From Sambucus nigra (Eukaryota; Streptophyta; Magnoliopsida; Dipsacales; Adoxaceae): a stretch of 64,000 bases of DNA. This document shows, piece by piece, positions 22,772-34,123 of the stretch. The position numbers and the translations under genes are program-made. The DNA lies in contig OX422215.1 of assembly GCA_949130495.1 (NCBI GenBank), forward strand, positions 12,625,302 to 12,689,301, given 5' to 3'. Position 1 is the stretch's first letter, and each line of letters opens with the position of its first letter. The notes beneath the pieces are model-generated. The model saw only the letters and a list, made by a program, of their open reading frames with translations. It was not told where the DNA came from and ran no database searches.

Positions 22772-23189
22772 GTTCCAAAAGGCGCGAGGCGTGGTCGAGG
22801 CGTAGAGATCAAGTCTCAAGCCTTAGGAGCCTAGGCGCGCCTAGGCGTAAAAAGGCGTTTTCCTTTTTTTTTTTATTATTTTAATTATTCAAAAGCTAAT
22901 AATATAATAAAATAATACATACCTTGAATTTTGAAAATATATCCGTATATTTGGTAGCCATCTTTCTCATATTCATGCTCCATAATCAATATATAAAATG
23001 TATTTTGATTGTTTTAGAAAAATTGGTCCGATTTGTAAAAAAAAGTCTTTAAATGGTGATATTATTTCACTAAGGCATCTTTGTTTTCAAAAAAGTGCGC
23101 CTTAAGCCTTTTATCAAGAATAAGCCGTAATAAGGTGTAGGCGATGCGTTTCTCTCAAGACTCAAGCGCCTAGGCGCGCCTTTTAGAAC
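22772..23189. mobile_element. Non-autonomous TIR element, GCGCC-rich ends
   Basis: The 418-bp segment starts GTTCCAAAAGGCGCG and ends CGCGCCTTTTAGAAC, a 15-bp terminal inverted repeat with one mismatch. The GC-rich ends repeat GCGCCTAGGCGC-like words while the middle is AT-rich and non-coding. A 70-75-bp phrase (CCTCTTATGATATCAA, then GTTAAGAAAG) occurs on both sides, at 22668-22740 and 23199-23270. That is too long for a target duplication and points to a duplicated host segment. No transposase is encoded. Confidence 0.7.
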
Positions 23190-23279
23190 ACAAGTAAAAT
23201 CCTCTTATGATATCAAGATTGTTAAGAAAGTAAAAAAGATCGAGGGAAGAGCAAAGTTATGTTTATTTAGTTTGACTGG

Positions 23280-23500
23280 ACAAATGCAAAATGCGGTGTT
23301 GCGGTGTATGCTATTTGCAGATGATATTGTTTTACTCGATGAAACTAGGGTTAGAGATACGAATAAATTGACTTGGTGGGATATTGTAAAAATTGTTTAA
23401 CCGATGATATTGCATTGAATGGAACAAAATGAAAAATTAGGATTCATGTAGACGACACCAACTAATTGGGCAAAAGGATGCTTTGGAGTTGAGCTGAGTT
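23280..23500 (+). pseudogene. RTE-type LINE fragment with internal deletion
   Basis: The start encodes MLFADDIVLLDETR, the reverse-transcriptase FADD block, nearly identical to 50535-50575. It then jumps to a LTWWDIVKIV stretch equivalent to 51205-51240. About 630 bases between those points in the longer copy are absent. The end (GACACCAACTAATTGGGC, then GTTGAGCTGAGTT) matches the 3' end and TTGAG-type tail of the LINE at 51300-51356. Confidence 0.8.
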
Positions 23501-23972
23501 TAATGTGGCTACATCCTTGTGTGATGCTAGGGTTGATATTTCTCGAGTGCAATATAATTTTGTTGAGTAACAACTCTTTCTGGATTAGGAAAAAAAGGGA
23601 GCTCAACGTAATTCCTTTGATTGCTATTATATTTTAACGGGAGAACTTGTAGTATTGATAATTATTCCCTTGTATTTTGATTTTGAACAAAAATAGGATA
23701 CCAGTACTTTTGTGAGTTATTAAGATATTTAACTTCCAGTAGTAGTTTAATTTGATTGCCATTCGGTAATCATAGCACTGAGCGCTGAAATTGCTGAAGA
23801 TAACGTGTCGCTGACAACCTCCGACACTTACGATCACATTTCATACCTAAGAGGCATAAATTTTCAATTATTGTACATGGGCCATGTTCTAACACATGTC
23901 GGGGGACACGATTAAGTTATCCGCAATAAAAAATGGCTCAAAATGTAATGTTTGTTAGTTAAAATGTATTAT

Positions 23973-24990
23973 TGTGACAACCCGCCCGAATAAAACCGAG
24001 TACTGGAATAAAATCTATCCATCGATGGGCAACCAACCCAAAACTGAACTGAACGACCCTATCTAGATAGAATAAGCCGAGGCATCTAAGCAATGATGTA
24101 GCGTTCGCAGCTATTGCAACGATAAGAATGGATCCATCCCTGTGGTCTTGGCTGCTGCCACTGCACACCTTTGGTATAAAAAGAAAAACAAGGGAAAACA
24201 AAAACCTGCGGGTCAAAGCCAAAAACGTATAAAATATTTTGCACGTAGATACTTATTTTAAATCGATTAAAACAGTAGTGTATTACTTTCAAGATTAACC
24301 GGTCTCACATGAGACAAACCTCACCTCTCAACTATTCTGCGCACCTAACGTATTCATTAATAACCTAATGAAAATACCCTCTCTAATTAGGACATGTAAT
24401 TGCTATCCAAACCCATCCACGCTAATACCCTCTATTAGCCAAGTATAACTACCTTCACTAGGCATACGTTCATACACAATATTTTAGCGACACACTTGTT
24501 ATAAATAAATATTCACGTAATAAACATAGGATAGTTATGTTCGTGCTATAAATAGATGCATACACTATATCATATAAACATACATGTATATATAGCACTC
24601 GCTATATATGTATACCCGAAGCTTGAGACTCGTGGATACATTGCTCGTGTGCTATCCGGCTCCAGACATCACGCATCACACTGAACCACCGGATCAGAGT
24701 CTCGCCACCAATCCCAATCCCAAACGTAAACACATACAACGAAGGCGGTCATAGACATACGTTCGGGGATTACAACCATATCACATCGCATCCTCCCGGT
24801 ATCCAAACCAATATTTATCCTCACACATGAATAATGGCCATACAACTGTCTTATTATCACCTAGGGAATCAATCAACAACATGTGCTGCTCAACGACAGG
24901 GTGGACTGCCCATTATGTGCAACCTTCTACGATAGCACTCCCGAGTAAGTATGTTTAATAAAAAAATAGCACACACTCACACACACACAT
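23973..24990 (-). repeat. Gypsy LTR copy, family C, minus strand
   Basis: The plus strand starts TGTGACAACCCGCCC, the inverse of the TGTCACA end seen at 1206 and 60756. The phrase CACCTCTCAACTATTCTGCG...CACCTAACG at 24324-24354 matches 61380-61410. No primer site or coding region is attached, so it is a solo or truncated LTR. The right end is unclear because a microsatellite and the second Tat element follow at 24970-24996. Confidence 0.55.
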
Positions 24991-24995
24991 ATATA

Positions 24996-25607
24996 TGATA
25001 GCACAAATATTTTACCCCTACTGCCGCGGACACATACTACGGAGTACATTCAGCTGCCGCAACCCACATTCTCTATAGTCTCTTGTTACATGACTTGCAG
25101 ACTTGCCGCAGCCTTTAACATACAGGCTGCGGCCCCTAATATGATACATGTCGCCGCCCCATGCTAACTAACCAGCCGACCGCAGCGTCTCCCCATCACA
25201 GCAACAGTGCATTGCATACGCCTTCTATATATAATATATAGAGGTCCACACCTCGAGATAGGAGGTTCTGGGTTCATTTCTTACACCAACCACTAGCTTA
25301 GAGTTGATTATTCTCTCTACCCCGCTCAACCTAGCTTGGGGGCTTACACTCGGACATCTCAGCCATAGCTCCGGTATCCCCGGAATCATCGCTATCATGT
25401 ACTCTCATTTATTCTCATGCTTGTACGCCTCTTTAGGCTAAATTATATTGTATTACACAACTCATATAATGAGAATGGAGTAGCATAATGGACGTAGGCC
25501 TATTTTCATGGCTGAACCACTCTATATTGTGTCTTTTATCTCTCTCTATTAGCTTTATCTGACCTGTTGATGTGAGATCTACTAGTGTACGATTTTTCGC
25601 ATCATTA
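24996..25607 (+). repeat. 5' LTR of Tat-type element 2
   Basis: It starts TGATAGCACA and ends GCATCATTA (the 3' copy ends GCATCATCA). A TATA-like run CTATATATAATATATAG lies at 25224-25240. Four or more copies of the GCCGCRRCC-type word are inside. Confidence 0.9.
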
Positions 25608-25610
25608 AAT

Positions 25611-25625
25611 TGGTGCCGTCTGTGG
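25611..25625 (+). other. Primer-binding site of Tat-type element 2
   Basis: TGGTGCCGTCTGTGG lies three bases after the LTR. It resembles the TGGCGCCGTCTGTGG primer sites found in Tat/Ogre-type gypsy elements. Confidence 0.7.
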
Positions 25626-26083
25626 AAAGACGAGGTATTATAATTTTGTTTCTCTGTCTTTTGAGCTCTCAAACACCTTATTCCATTCATGGGGATCCTT
25701 TAGGATCATCATCTCTTGGGTGAGTATTGCTTAATTAAGCTCTGTTTTATATTTACACCCTCAGATGGGTCTATTTTATATTCAGATCTGTTATTGGATC
25801 TATTTTGCATCCCCGAGTGATATCATTTCACTTTGATAAGTGCTGAGAAGCATGACGGGCGTTAGCCTCGCAAAGGTGGGTGATTAGGGAAGAGTTATAT
25901 TCATTCCGTTTTCGTAACGGTCTACCCATGATCTAAGGTTTATTCCTAGAATTGTGCCGATTTGTGCATTAAGAGGTTACTTGCTCCGGAATAGACCCTG
26001 GTAGGTATGTTCTCCCCGTGTTTCAGGAGAGAAACTCAATTTTTGGGTTTCGATTCTGGGATTGTTCCCCACTGCCTAGTAAG

Positions 26084-26828
26084 GGATGCGGCCTGGTGGC
26101 TCAGCTGCCCCTCTTGCTGCTGCGATTACTAGTGTAGTTGGATTACAGCAGCTGCAAAGCATCGAGGAGTGGACTCATGATCTCGAACTCAATCATGGTG
26201 AATTTCAAGGTTCAAAGGCCACGACAGTACACTTATGTGTCATACTGGCCGCGGCCTCAACCGTAGTGTCACATAGCAGTGCAAACCCAACATCACAACT
26301 CTGTAATCTTTATCCTATATTTCTGTGCTAGTTTTATCTCAGATTATTTATATTTTGTAAAGATTAACAAAGCTGTACAATCACCCCAACCATCTCTACG
26401 ACAACCATGCTTCACTCCAGACCCAAGTTAACTATTTGACCCAGAGGGTCCTCATGTTAGAGGCCGCAACCTCATCAAAGGTGGGTGCGGCACCCAGGTC
26501 CATAATTGCCGCAGCCCCACCAGAGGCTCCAGTCAAAGAGGCGGCAAGCAAGGCCCAGAAAAGGAAAGTGGAGAGAGCAGAAAAATGTTTTGAGGCCTAC
26601 ACCCCATTAGCCTTCCAAGTGGAAGACATCTTTGAGTTCATCAAGGAGGATAAGCTGCTGAAGTGGCCAGAGTAGCTGAGGGCTCCACCTCACAAGAGGG
26701 ATAAAGCCAAGTGGTGCAAATTCCACCAAGATCACCGCCATGACACTAAGAAGTGCTATGCTTTGAAAGATGAAATTGAGAGGCTCATAAAACGGGGGAT
26801 ACTGCAGTGCTTTCTCAAGGATGCCTGA
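26084..26828 (+). pseudogene. gag remnant of Tat-type element 2
   Basis: The N-terminal part is reduced to short open pieces. The frame 26436-26828 is recognisable as the gag C-terminus: YTPLAFQVEDIFEFIKEDKL, LKWPE, then after a TAG at 26673 RDKAKWCKFHQDHRHDTKKC and YALKDEIERLIKRGILQCFL. The C-x2-H-x2-H/H-x4-C pattern is the nucleic-acid-binding end typical of this lineage's gag. Protease should follow at 26830, but the sequence becomes non-coding, so the pol deletion begins here. Confidence 0.75.
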
Positions 26829-26849
26829 GGGATGCAGCCTGGCTGGACA

Positions 26850-28137
26850 GGCCACATTCCCATTTTTTAGCACTATGTTTAATTTTCATCAGTTCCTATT
26901 TTATAGTGAAAACTCTTCCGAAGTCTCATTTTAATACTCTGTAATGTCTTTACAAAGTCATTTATAAATGAATAGATATATGAAATTAAGTTCACTTCAT
27001 AGTGCCAAATTTCGATTCTAATTTCCATTAAATGATATCTTACAAAAGATTCTTCATTTTAAATAGATTCCGAATGGAGACAATATATTATATCTGGAAA
27101 TGATAATATCTAAAGGGGCCCACAATGCCCGTCGTGACGCCCAATTATCTGAAGGTAAGTGATAATTGAAAATGGCGAAAGCAACTATTGAGAGCAGTTG
27201 CTAAAATCGGTCTGTAACATCGCCCCCATCATATGATGGTTACATTCTTAAAGAGTACTTGTCGGGATGCGTCATTAGCCACGGGGGCTTACAATACTCG
27301 TTATTTGCGTTCGAGATGGAGCATCGTATATTTGAAGGCGCTGAAGACTTAATTGTCTACGGATAATCCCTATATTTGAAGGCGCTGAAGACTTAATTGT
27401 ATACGGATAATCCTATTATAGCATGGGAAGGCTTTATATATATACAAACATAGCTGTGGGTGGCTTAATAACATAACCCAGTCCGGGAAGGCTTGATAGT
27501 ATTATGTATGTCTACAGAGGTCCATTGTTTAGATGTCAAGGGTCTGAAAGGTGCCGCAACCTTATCAGTATGGTTGCGGCCGTTATGGAGTTCACTCATT
27601 CAGAAGATACAATAGAGCAAAATGTACATTAAAAATGTTAAAGTGCCGCGACTGGATTGCAAACCAGCTGCAGCCTCTAAACTGAAGGCAAACTTGTGGT
27701 CATTTTGAGAATTGAGATGAAAGGAGGCACCGCGACTTGGGGACCATTGCCCCAGAGATTTATGAAGTTTGCAAAGAAAAAAATACAAGTGGAAAGTCCA
27801 AGGCAAAAGAAAAACAGGTTGCAGCCTAAGTGAAGAAACCATTTATATAGTGGTGCCGCGGCCTTAGTATATTAGTCTTACAAGCTCATTCAATCAAGCA
27901 ATCAAGCATCTATACAAGTTTTGAAGCATTGGAAAAATAAGGCATGCGTTTAAAGTATAGAAAATATTGATTTCAGAATAGGTCGCAGCCTTGATAATGA
28001 GTCATAGAAGTTTAAAAGAACTTTAGCAAAAAGTACAAGTGTGCAAGTTATACAGTTAAAGGCCGCAGCCTGTGAAATCAACAAAAGTTAAGTTAAGAGG
28101 GATGCAACCCCAATGTTAAGAAATGAAAAAAATTTGA
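26850..28137. other. Non-coding interior of Tat-type element 2
   Basis: No pol sequence is present. A 33-bp phrase, TATTTGAAGGCGCTGAAGAC plus TTAATTGT, is duplicated in tandem (27328-27356 and 27372-27400). From 27550 onward GCCGCAACC, GGTTGCGGCC, GCCGCGACT, GCCGCGGCC and GGCCGCAGCC words occur every 20-130 bases although nothing is coding. Confidence 0.6.
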
Positions 28138-30716
28138 TTAAGAAGCTTCACCATCTTCTTCATTTTCCTCTTCATCATTCGCAGCAGTCTCAGTCTCTTG
28201 CTCTGCTGCCGTGGCCTCTGCCTCATCCTTAAGTCTGGCTCTCTCCTCAGCTGCAGCCTCCATCTCAGCCACACACTCCAGATGCTCAACATCAGCAAGA
28301 CCCCAAGAAATAATTGTATCTTTTGATTCAGGGAAGTTTTTCACAATTTTGTACCTGAGCTCTCGGAAGCAGTGAATGTAGGCTCGATTATTAATGAGGA
28401 AGAAGTCTTGGGAGCCTTTGAAGGTTGCCACAGCACTGTCAACAGCCGATTGAAGAGCCGCGACATGATCTTCCTTAATCTTCTCAAGTTCTGCGGCATG
28501 AGCTTCCTCCATTTTCTTTATAGCCTCAGTGTGGGCCACGACATCATTGGCTGCTTTAGTATCCAACCCTTCGTACTTCTTTTGAAGTAGCTCAAGTTTG
28601 GCATTGGAGAGTTCCGCGGCTTTAGCAGCTTCAACCACATCAGCTTGGGCAACTGTCAAAGCCTCCGCGGCCTGGTTAAAGTTCTACTTAGCATCATCTT
28701 TGGCCTTTTCTGCAGCCTCAACCTTAGCATCAACATTCATCTTGTAGGCTTCCAGGGCCGCGACAGACAATTACTTGCCAGCCTCAAAAGATTCAGCTCT
28801 TGCCTTCACCAAATCAGCGTTTTGAACGCTGTCCGCGACCTCCTTAAGCTTATACAGACCCTCATATTTAAGCTTTTGGGTCATCACAGCTTCCGCGACC
28901 TGTAAAGGTATAAAAAAGTTAGGAAATAAAACGGAAGTATCAAAGAAAAATTATTTGAAAGTTGTGGACACTTACTCTCAACAGACTGTGGAGCGCAAAA
29001 TCCTCCAACTCCTCATGATCCTCATCCACTAATCGATCTAGGTCGTCTCCATCAACTGCCCTTTTTATCCTATGGACAACACGGGAAGTGGTGTCCCAGG
29101 AAGACTGAGGATCTGGCCTGCACAGTTGTGGCTGCGGACGTCTTCCTTGAGGAGGGGCCAAGTTTGCATTATTGGCCATAATTGAAGGAGGTGGGTGGTG
29201 AATTTTGCACATGAGCTGGTGATGTGCCGCGACCACATTACCGCTTCCAAGTTTGCCCCGATGTCATCGTCAAATTGCCCCTCAGGTCTTTCGTGAGGAG
29301 CAAACTCCTCAACCCGAGGGCGGGACGCTGCAGGAATGTTTTGTTATGAAGTCTAAACTTGGAGAGCGGCAAGCTCAACTTGTTCATTGGAGGGGACCGC
29401 GGCAGGAGCTTTGGACTTGGTCCTCCTCCTCTTTCTTTGCCTGGCTGTGTTGGCTGTGTTATTAAGGACAGCTGCGTCCTCATCTATCTCTGCCAGCAGA
29501 GATCTATCAATCTCCTCACCTGAAGAAGAAATAAAACAAGTTTAATATTACAAGAGTGAGATAATTGCCGCGGCGTCTAAAGTCAAAAGAGGAAAGTATT
29601 ACCTTCTGCGCCCATGATTTTTGGAACTGACTTGTTGGGGATGAAGCCTCTATTATATATATAATAAGTTGAAATTACAAGAGTGCTGAAGTTCTTATCA
29701 GCAGGAACTGCCGCGGCCTCCCCAACTCTTTTTTCTTGCCGCTCACTCAGCTGTAAATTGTTAAGGGCCGCAGAAGAATGCAAAGGTCAGTACAAAGACA
29801 AAATATGGAAAATTATATACAATTGTAAAAATGGGACACGACCATAATTCAAAAATGTTTTACCAAGCTTAGAGGGACGACCCCATTGCCGCGACATCCT
29901 AAAGGTTCTCTCTCTCTCAGTCTCCTGGGGGTGGATCTCCCACCCTCCTCCAGAATTGAAGAAATATTTGCCCTTCCAGTTCTTAACACTGGTGGGCCTC
30001 CCAGAATAAAGGGTCTGCTTCTCCCTGTCGCGGACAGAAAAATAGTAATACCCCGCAAATTTTACGGAGTTTTCCTTTGGGCGGTAGAAGTGGAAAAACT
30101 CTACGGGAGTTGTATCTCTCTTGAACTTCTTCTTCCACAACACTATAGCTGCAAGAGTGGCTCTCCATCCAATGGGATCCACTTGGGCTGGAGCCAACTT
30201 CATTGTTTGAAAAATTCGTTTAACTGCAACGAGCACAAGCAGCCGCAGCCCATACACAAAAGCGTGAAGGGGGAAGCAAATCCCCTCATCAGCAATCACA
30301 GAGCACGACCTTTGCTCTGCGGAAGGTGCCGTGCAAACTGTATCCTTTGGAAATTCAAAGGCCTCAGCTACCTAGTCAACCCACTCTTGGGTCATAGCGC
30401 TGCGGACGCTAAGAGCAGCAAGAGGTCTTTCAGCTCTCCCAGATGGGCCAGCTGGCGCGTCCCTAACCTCGGACTGCCCTACTGCCGCGACATCTATATC
30501 CATTGGCCGAATGCTAGAATTCACGTCTTCATCCATTGCTGCTGAATCTGAGTTTGAATTTGAGCCTAGTATTACTCAGTTGGGGCAATTTCTTAATTGG
30601 TAAGGTCCTATTGACTGCAAGGGACGCACTGAAGGAAGTTCAGGGGGAGAAGCTCCAAAATGTTTGTTCCAAAAGCCTCTAAAAAATTCATCAGGGTCAA
30701 AACTCATATGGCTGCA
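28138..30716 (-). pseudogene. Antisense gene of Tat-type element 2, Transposase_28 type
   Basis: This is a spliced gene opposite to gag. From about 30716 (MSFDPDEFFRGF) it leads to a domain at 30299-29880: ICFPLHAFVYGLRLLVLVAV, then MKLAPAQVDPIGWRATLAAI, FFHFYRPKENSVKFAGYYYF and KNWKGKYFFNSGGGWE. This matches the 'putative gypsy type transposon' family (PF04195, Transposase_28). Introns with GT...AG ends are 29863-29751, 29602-29520 and 28975-28900. The second joins in frame as PKIMGAEG-EEIDRSLL. The last exons encode a long Ala/Glu/Lys coiled coil (KMEEAHAAELEKIKEDHVAA) and an acidic tail ending at 28138. Stops near 29370, 30400 and 30575 show decay. The family function is not established. 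Confidence 0.75.
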
Positions 30717-31099
30717 GCAATACCTGAAAAGCAGAAAGAGTTCGCAGTTAGGTGCTGCAGCCAGTATGGTCATAAAGGCCTCTTAGAGGCTGCAGCAGGA
30801 ATAATGATAGATTTGAAAACTAAATAGAAATGTTAGCAAAATTGGCTAACTATATCAAGTGTTGGGTTCTAAAGTCCTAGAGGTTGACTCATGCAGCGGC
30901 ATATTATCTTGGGGGAAGGAGAGCTAACCTAAGAAAGGGAGTTACTACATGCCATGGCCAGATGTGTACATGCTGCAGACAATTCTTAAACTACTCAATA
31001 TTTGAAGGCTATAGACATTAACCTAGGACAACCCTAAATTGCTAGGGATTTTATTATGCCGTAGCCATGGATTTCTTATTCCGCTGTCATACACTCAAA

Positions 31100-31838
31100 C
31101 AGGTTAGTATTTAATGTTAATAAATTTGAAGATTAAAGCTGTGGAATGTGAAGCGTTTCTCTCAAGAACACCAAAAACAGGAGATACGAATTACAACATC
31201 TTTACAAATTGAGAATTCGAAAAGCATCAAATTTCTGGGATGTGTTTTATATTTCTATCCTACAATCTAGGAATTCGAAAAGCCCCGAGGAATCCAAGTC
31301 TAGCTAATGGAAATTAGTTCAAGCTAAGAAATCACAGTAACAGTATTTGGTTGTAATCCAAGAAATTACATTCAAATAAGATTAATTCAGGGTGAATTTA
31401 GGAGATATGAATCAAAGTTAATTGATTAACAAGGACAGGAGTTTAGAAATTCAGAAACTCAGAAGAACTCGGGTGAGTTACAGAACGAATCACATTGAAT
31501 TGAAATTCAAAAAGTTCAGATGAATTCAATGGTTAACACGACTTGCAAAGATGAATTTACAAGGTTTTGGATTGGAAAAATTACTAGGAAAATGATTCAA
31601 ATCTGTTGCTAAGCCTCGAACCACCACACACTGCTTTGGAAAGTTGTCGAAAAAAATCAAGAAGATGAATGGCCAGAAGTTTGCTCTCGAGGGTTTGGAA
31701 AACGTAATGAAGTCCACGACCGGTTCCATTTATATAAGAGGGCACGAGAAGACGAAGCGTCGCTTTGAGAACATGCAACGACGCTAATAGAATCAAGACG
31801 TAGCACCAATTCCTTGGCACTACGCGTTGGGGGCTTAT
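31100..31838. other. Promoter side of the antisense gene and polypurine tract
   Basis: No sense coding sequence. On the minus strand a TATA box (CTTATATAAATGG, 31727-31739) could start the antisense transcript, whose leader would cross 31720-30730 and end at an acceptor TTTTCAG near 30728. The run GTTGGGGGCTTA just before 31839 is the polypurine tract region for the sense element. Confidence 0.45.
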
Positions 31839-33638
31839 TGATAGCACAGATATTGCACCCCTACTGCCTCAGACACATACTGCGGAGTACATTTAGCTCC
31901 CGCAACCTACATTCTCTATAGTCTCTTATTACATGCCTTGCAGACCTACCGCAACCCTTAACATACAGGCTGCGGCCCCTAATATGATACATGCCGCGGC
32001 CCCAGGCTAACCATCCGGTCGGCCGCAATATCTCCCTATCACAGCAACAACAATGTATTGCATACACCTCCTATATAGAGAGGTCCACACCTTGAGATAG
32101 GAGGTTCCGAGTTCATTTCTTACACCAACCACTAGCTTAGAGCTGATTGTACCCTCTACCTTGCTCAAAACGTAGCTTGGGGGCTTACACTCGGACATCT
32201 CAGCCATATCTTCGGCATCCCCGGAATCACCGTTATCATGTACTCTCTTTTATTTTCATGCTTGTATGCCTCTTTAGCCGAATTATATTTTATTACACAA
32301 CGCATATAATGAGCATGGAGCAACATAGTGGACGTGTGCCTATTTTCATGGCTGTGTCTTTTATCCATGGTTCAAAGTCTCGGTATCGGTCCTGGTATCG
32401 GACACCCCATTTTCAACTCGGACGCGGTATCGGGCGATACGCAAAGATACGCTATTTAGAGAGCGCAAAAAATTCCGGGAAAAATATAGAAAATTTTTAA
32501 AAAATAAGATTAACAATGTGGACCAATGAGATACATTCAAACCCATCATTCAATATGCATTGCATTGTAGAATTGGTTATACTGAAGCGCGGCAGAGTTG
32601 TCAGATTCAATATTGCATAGTAAACCAATAATAATATTGAAAAATAAAAATATACATTTTTTTAACAACAATTTTTATTTTTTTACATTTTTACAAAAAC
32701 GTACAAAAGAACATTGTTACAAAAATGAACCTTTTTTAACAACAATGTACATTTTTTTACATTTTTACAAAAACGTACAAAAGAACATTTTTACAAAAAT
32801 GTACATTTTTTAACAAATAGGTATATTGTTTTTACATTTTTATAAAAACGTACAAAAGAACATTTTTTACAAAATTTTTCAAAAATGTACATTTTTTTAA
32901 CAAAAATATATATTTTTTTACAAATATGTACAAATATATATTTTTTTACAAATATGTCCATCTTTTTTAACAAAAATGTACATTTTTTTACATTTTTACA
33001 AAAAACGTACAAAATAATATTTGTATAGTAATGTACATTTTTGACAAACATAAATGTACATTATATATTTTTTGTAAAAGATTTGAATATTTTTTGTAAA
33101 AAAATAACATTTCTTTGAAAAAAGAGTTTTAGTAGTCATTTTTTTTAAAAAAAGAGTACTATTTTTTAAAAGATATATATATATTTTTTAGTAGAGTCAT
33201 TTAAAAAAAAAAGAGTTTTATGTTTTAAAAAATTAATGTTAATACTTTTGAAAAAGTAACACCATTTTGTAAATGTTACAATATATTTTCAACAACGAAG
33301 ACATATGGTAAAAGATAAAAGTTCTATCAAAAAATAAAACAAAATATGACAATATCGTTTGAATCGGTTGTCTCGGCCGATATCGCGGCGAGGCGTCTCG
33401 GAATCGGTTGTCTCGGGCGATATCGCGGTTGTCTCGGCCGATTCAGTGTTTTTTTGAAACGTCTCTCGGTATCGGATCGGTGCCCTCCGATTCCGAGTTT
33501 ACTCGGCCGATACCGAGTCAACTCGGCCGATACTTTGAACCATGCTTTTATGTCTCTTTATTAGCTTTATCTGCTTTACTTTACACTTGACTTGCTGGTG
33601 TGAGATGATCTACTAGTGTACGATTTCTCGCATCATCA
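31839..33638 (+). repeat. 3' LTR of Tat-type element 2, interrupted
   Basis: It starts TGATAGCACA, ends GCATCATCA and matches the 5' LTR. The match is broken between 32365 and 33544 by a TIR element with target duplication CTTTTAT. The uninterrupted target GTCTTTTATCTCTC is preserved in the 5' LTR near 25531. Confidence 0.9.
32365..33544. mobile_element. 1.18-kb TIR element nested in the 3' LTR
   Basis: The ends are CCATGGTTCAAAGTCTCGG and CCGATACTTTGAACCATG, a terminal inverted repeat built on CATGGTTCAAAG. The 7-bp duplication CTTTTAT lies at 32358-32364 and 33545-33551. Sub-terminal GC-rich words (TCGGCCGATATCGCGG, TCGGTATCGG) contrast with a very AT-rich middle made of TACATTTTTTTACATTTTTAC and ACGTACAAAAGAACA repeats at 32640-33060. 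No protein is encoded. The long GC-rich inverted ends and target length fit a Mutator-like or hAT-like non-autonomous element. Confidence 0.85.
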
Positions 33639-33683
33639 ATATAGAGAGAGACTTGCTTATTGTACTTTACACTTACTCACACA

Positions 33684-33684
33684 A

Positions 33685-33770
<86 letters not shown>
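33684..33770. repeat. Compound microsatellite (CA)n(TA)n(GA)n
   Basis: Three dinucleotide tracts run on directly, followed by TCAGGATCCTGTGCACACTA and an inverted GTGCACAC word. This junction may mark the end of a small interspersed element. Confidence 0.9.
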
Positions 33771-34057
33771 TCAGGATCCTGTGCACACTAAGTTTGGTGT
33801 GCACACTAAGTATATATAAATCAAAATGGATTAATATATATATAATTGGGGAAAATTAAATAAATTAATAATTATTAATTTAATAATTAATAATTATATA
33901 TTATTAATTTAATGGGGAAAATTAAATTGGATTTTAGTAAAAATTAATTAGCGAGACAAAAGATTAATATTTATTATTTTGATCGTGTAAGTTTAGATAA
34001 TTAGTTTCACCACTATTTTTTTAGTGTAAAGAGATTGAACTACATATGCAATTTTAT

Positions 34058-34059
<2 letters not shown>

Positions 34060-34120
<61 letters not shown>
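34060..34120. repeat. (AT)n microsatellite
   Basis: About 30 uninterrupted AT units. Confidence 0.95.

Positions 34121-34123
<3 letters not shown>

Larger units (their letters stand above)
24996..33638 (+). mobile_element. Tat-type Ty3/gypsy retrotransposon 2, pol-less
   Basis: The element is complete from end to end: LTRs at 24996-25607 and 31839-33638 and a perfect 5-bp target duplication ATATA (24991-24995 and 33639-33643). Without the 1.18-kb insertion in its 3' LTR it is about 7.5 kb. It has a primer-binding site and the C-terminal part of gag on the plus strand, then no recognisable protease, reverse transcriptase or integrase. A spliced antisense gene of the Transposase_28 type fills 28138-30716. 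It must have moved using proteins made elsewhere. The LTRs differ by roughly 15 of the first 140 bases, so it is old. A GC-rich word recurs through much of it. Confidence 0.9.

Noticed and set aside
29886..30545. 219-codon plus-strand ORF
   Set aside because: It is the complement of the Transposase_28 exons, whose minus-strand reading matches a known family; the plus frame does not.
33616..33859. ORFs encoding HTHTHT-YIYIYI-RERERE
   Set aside because: Pure translation of a compound microsatellite.
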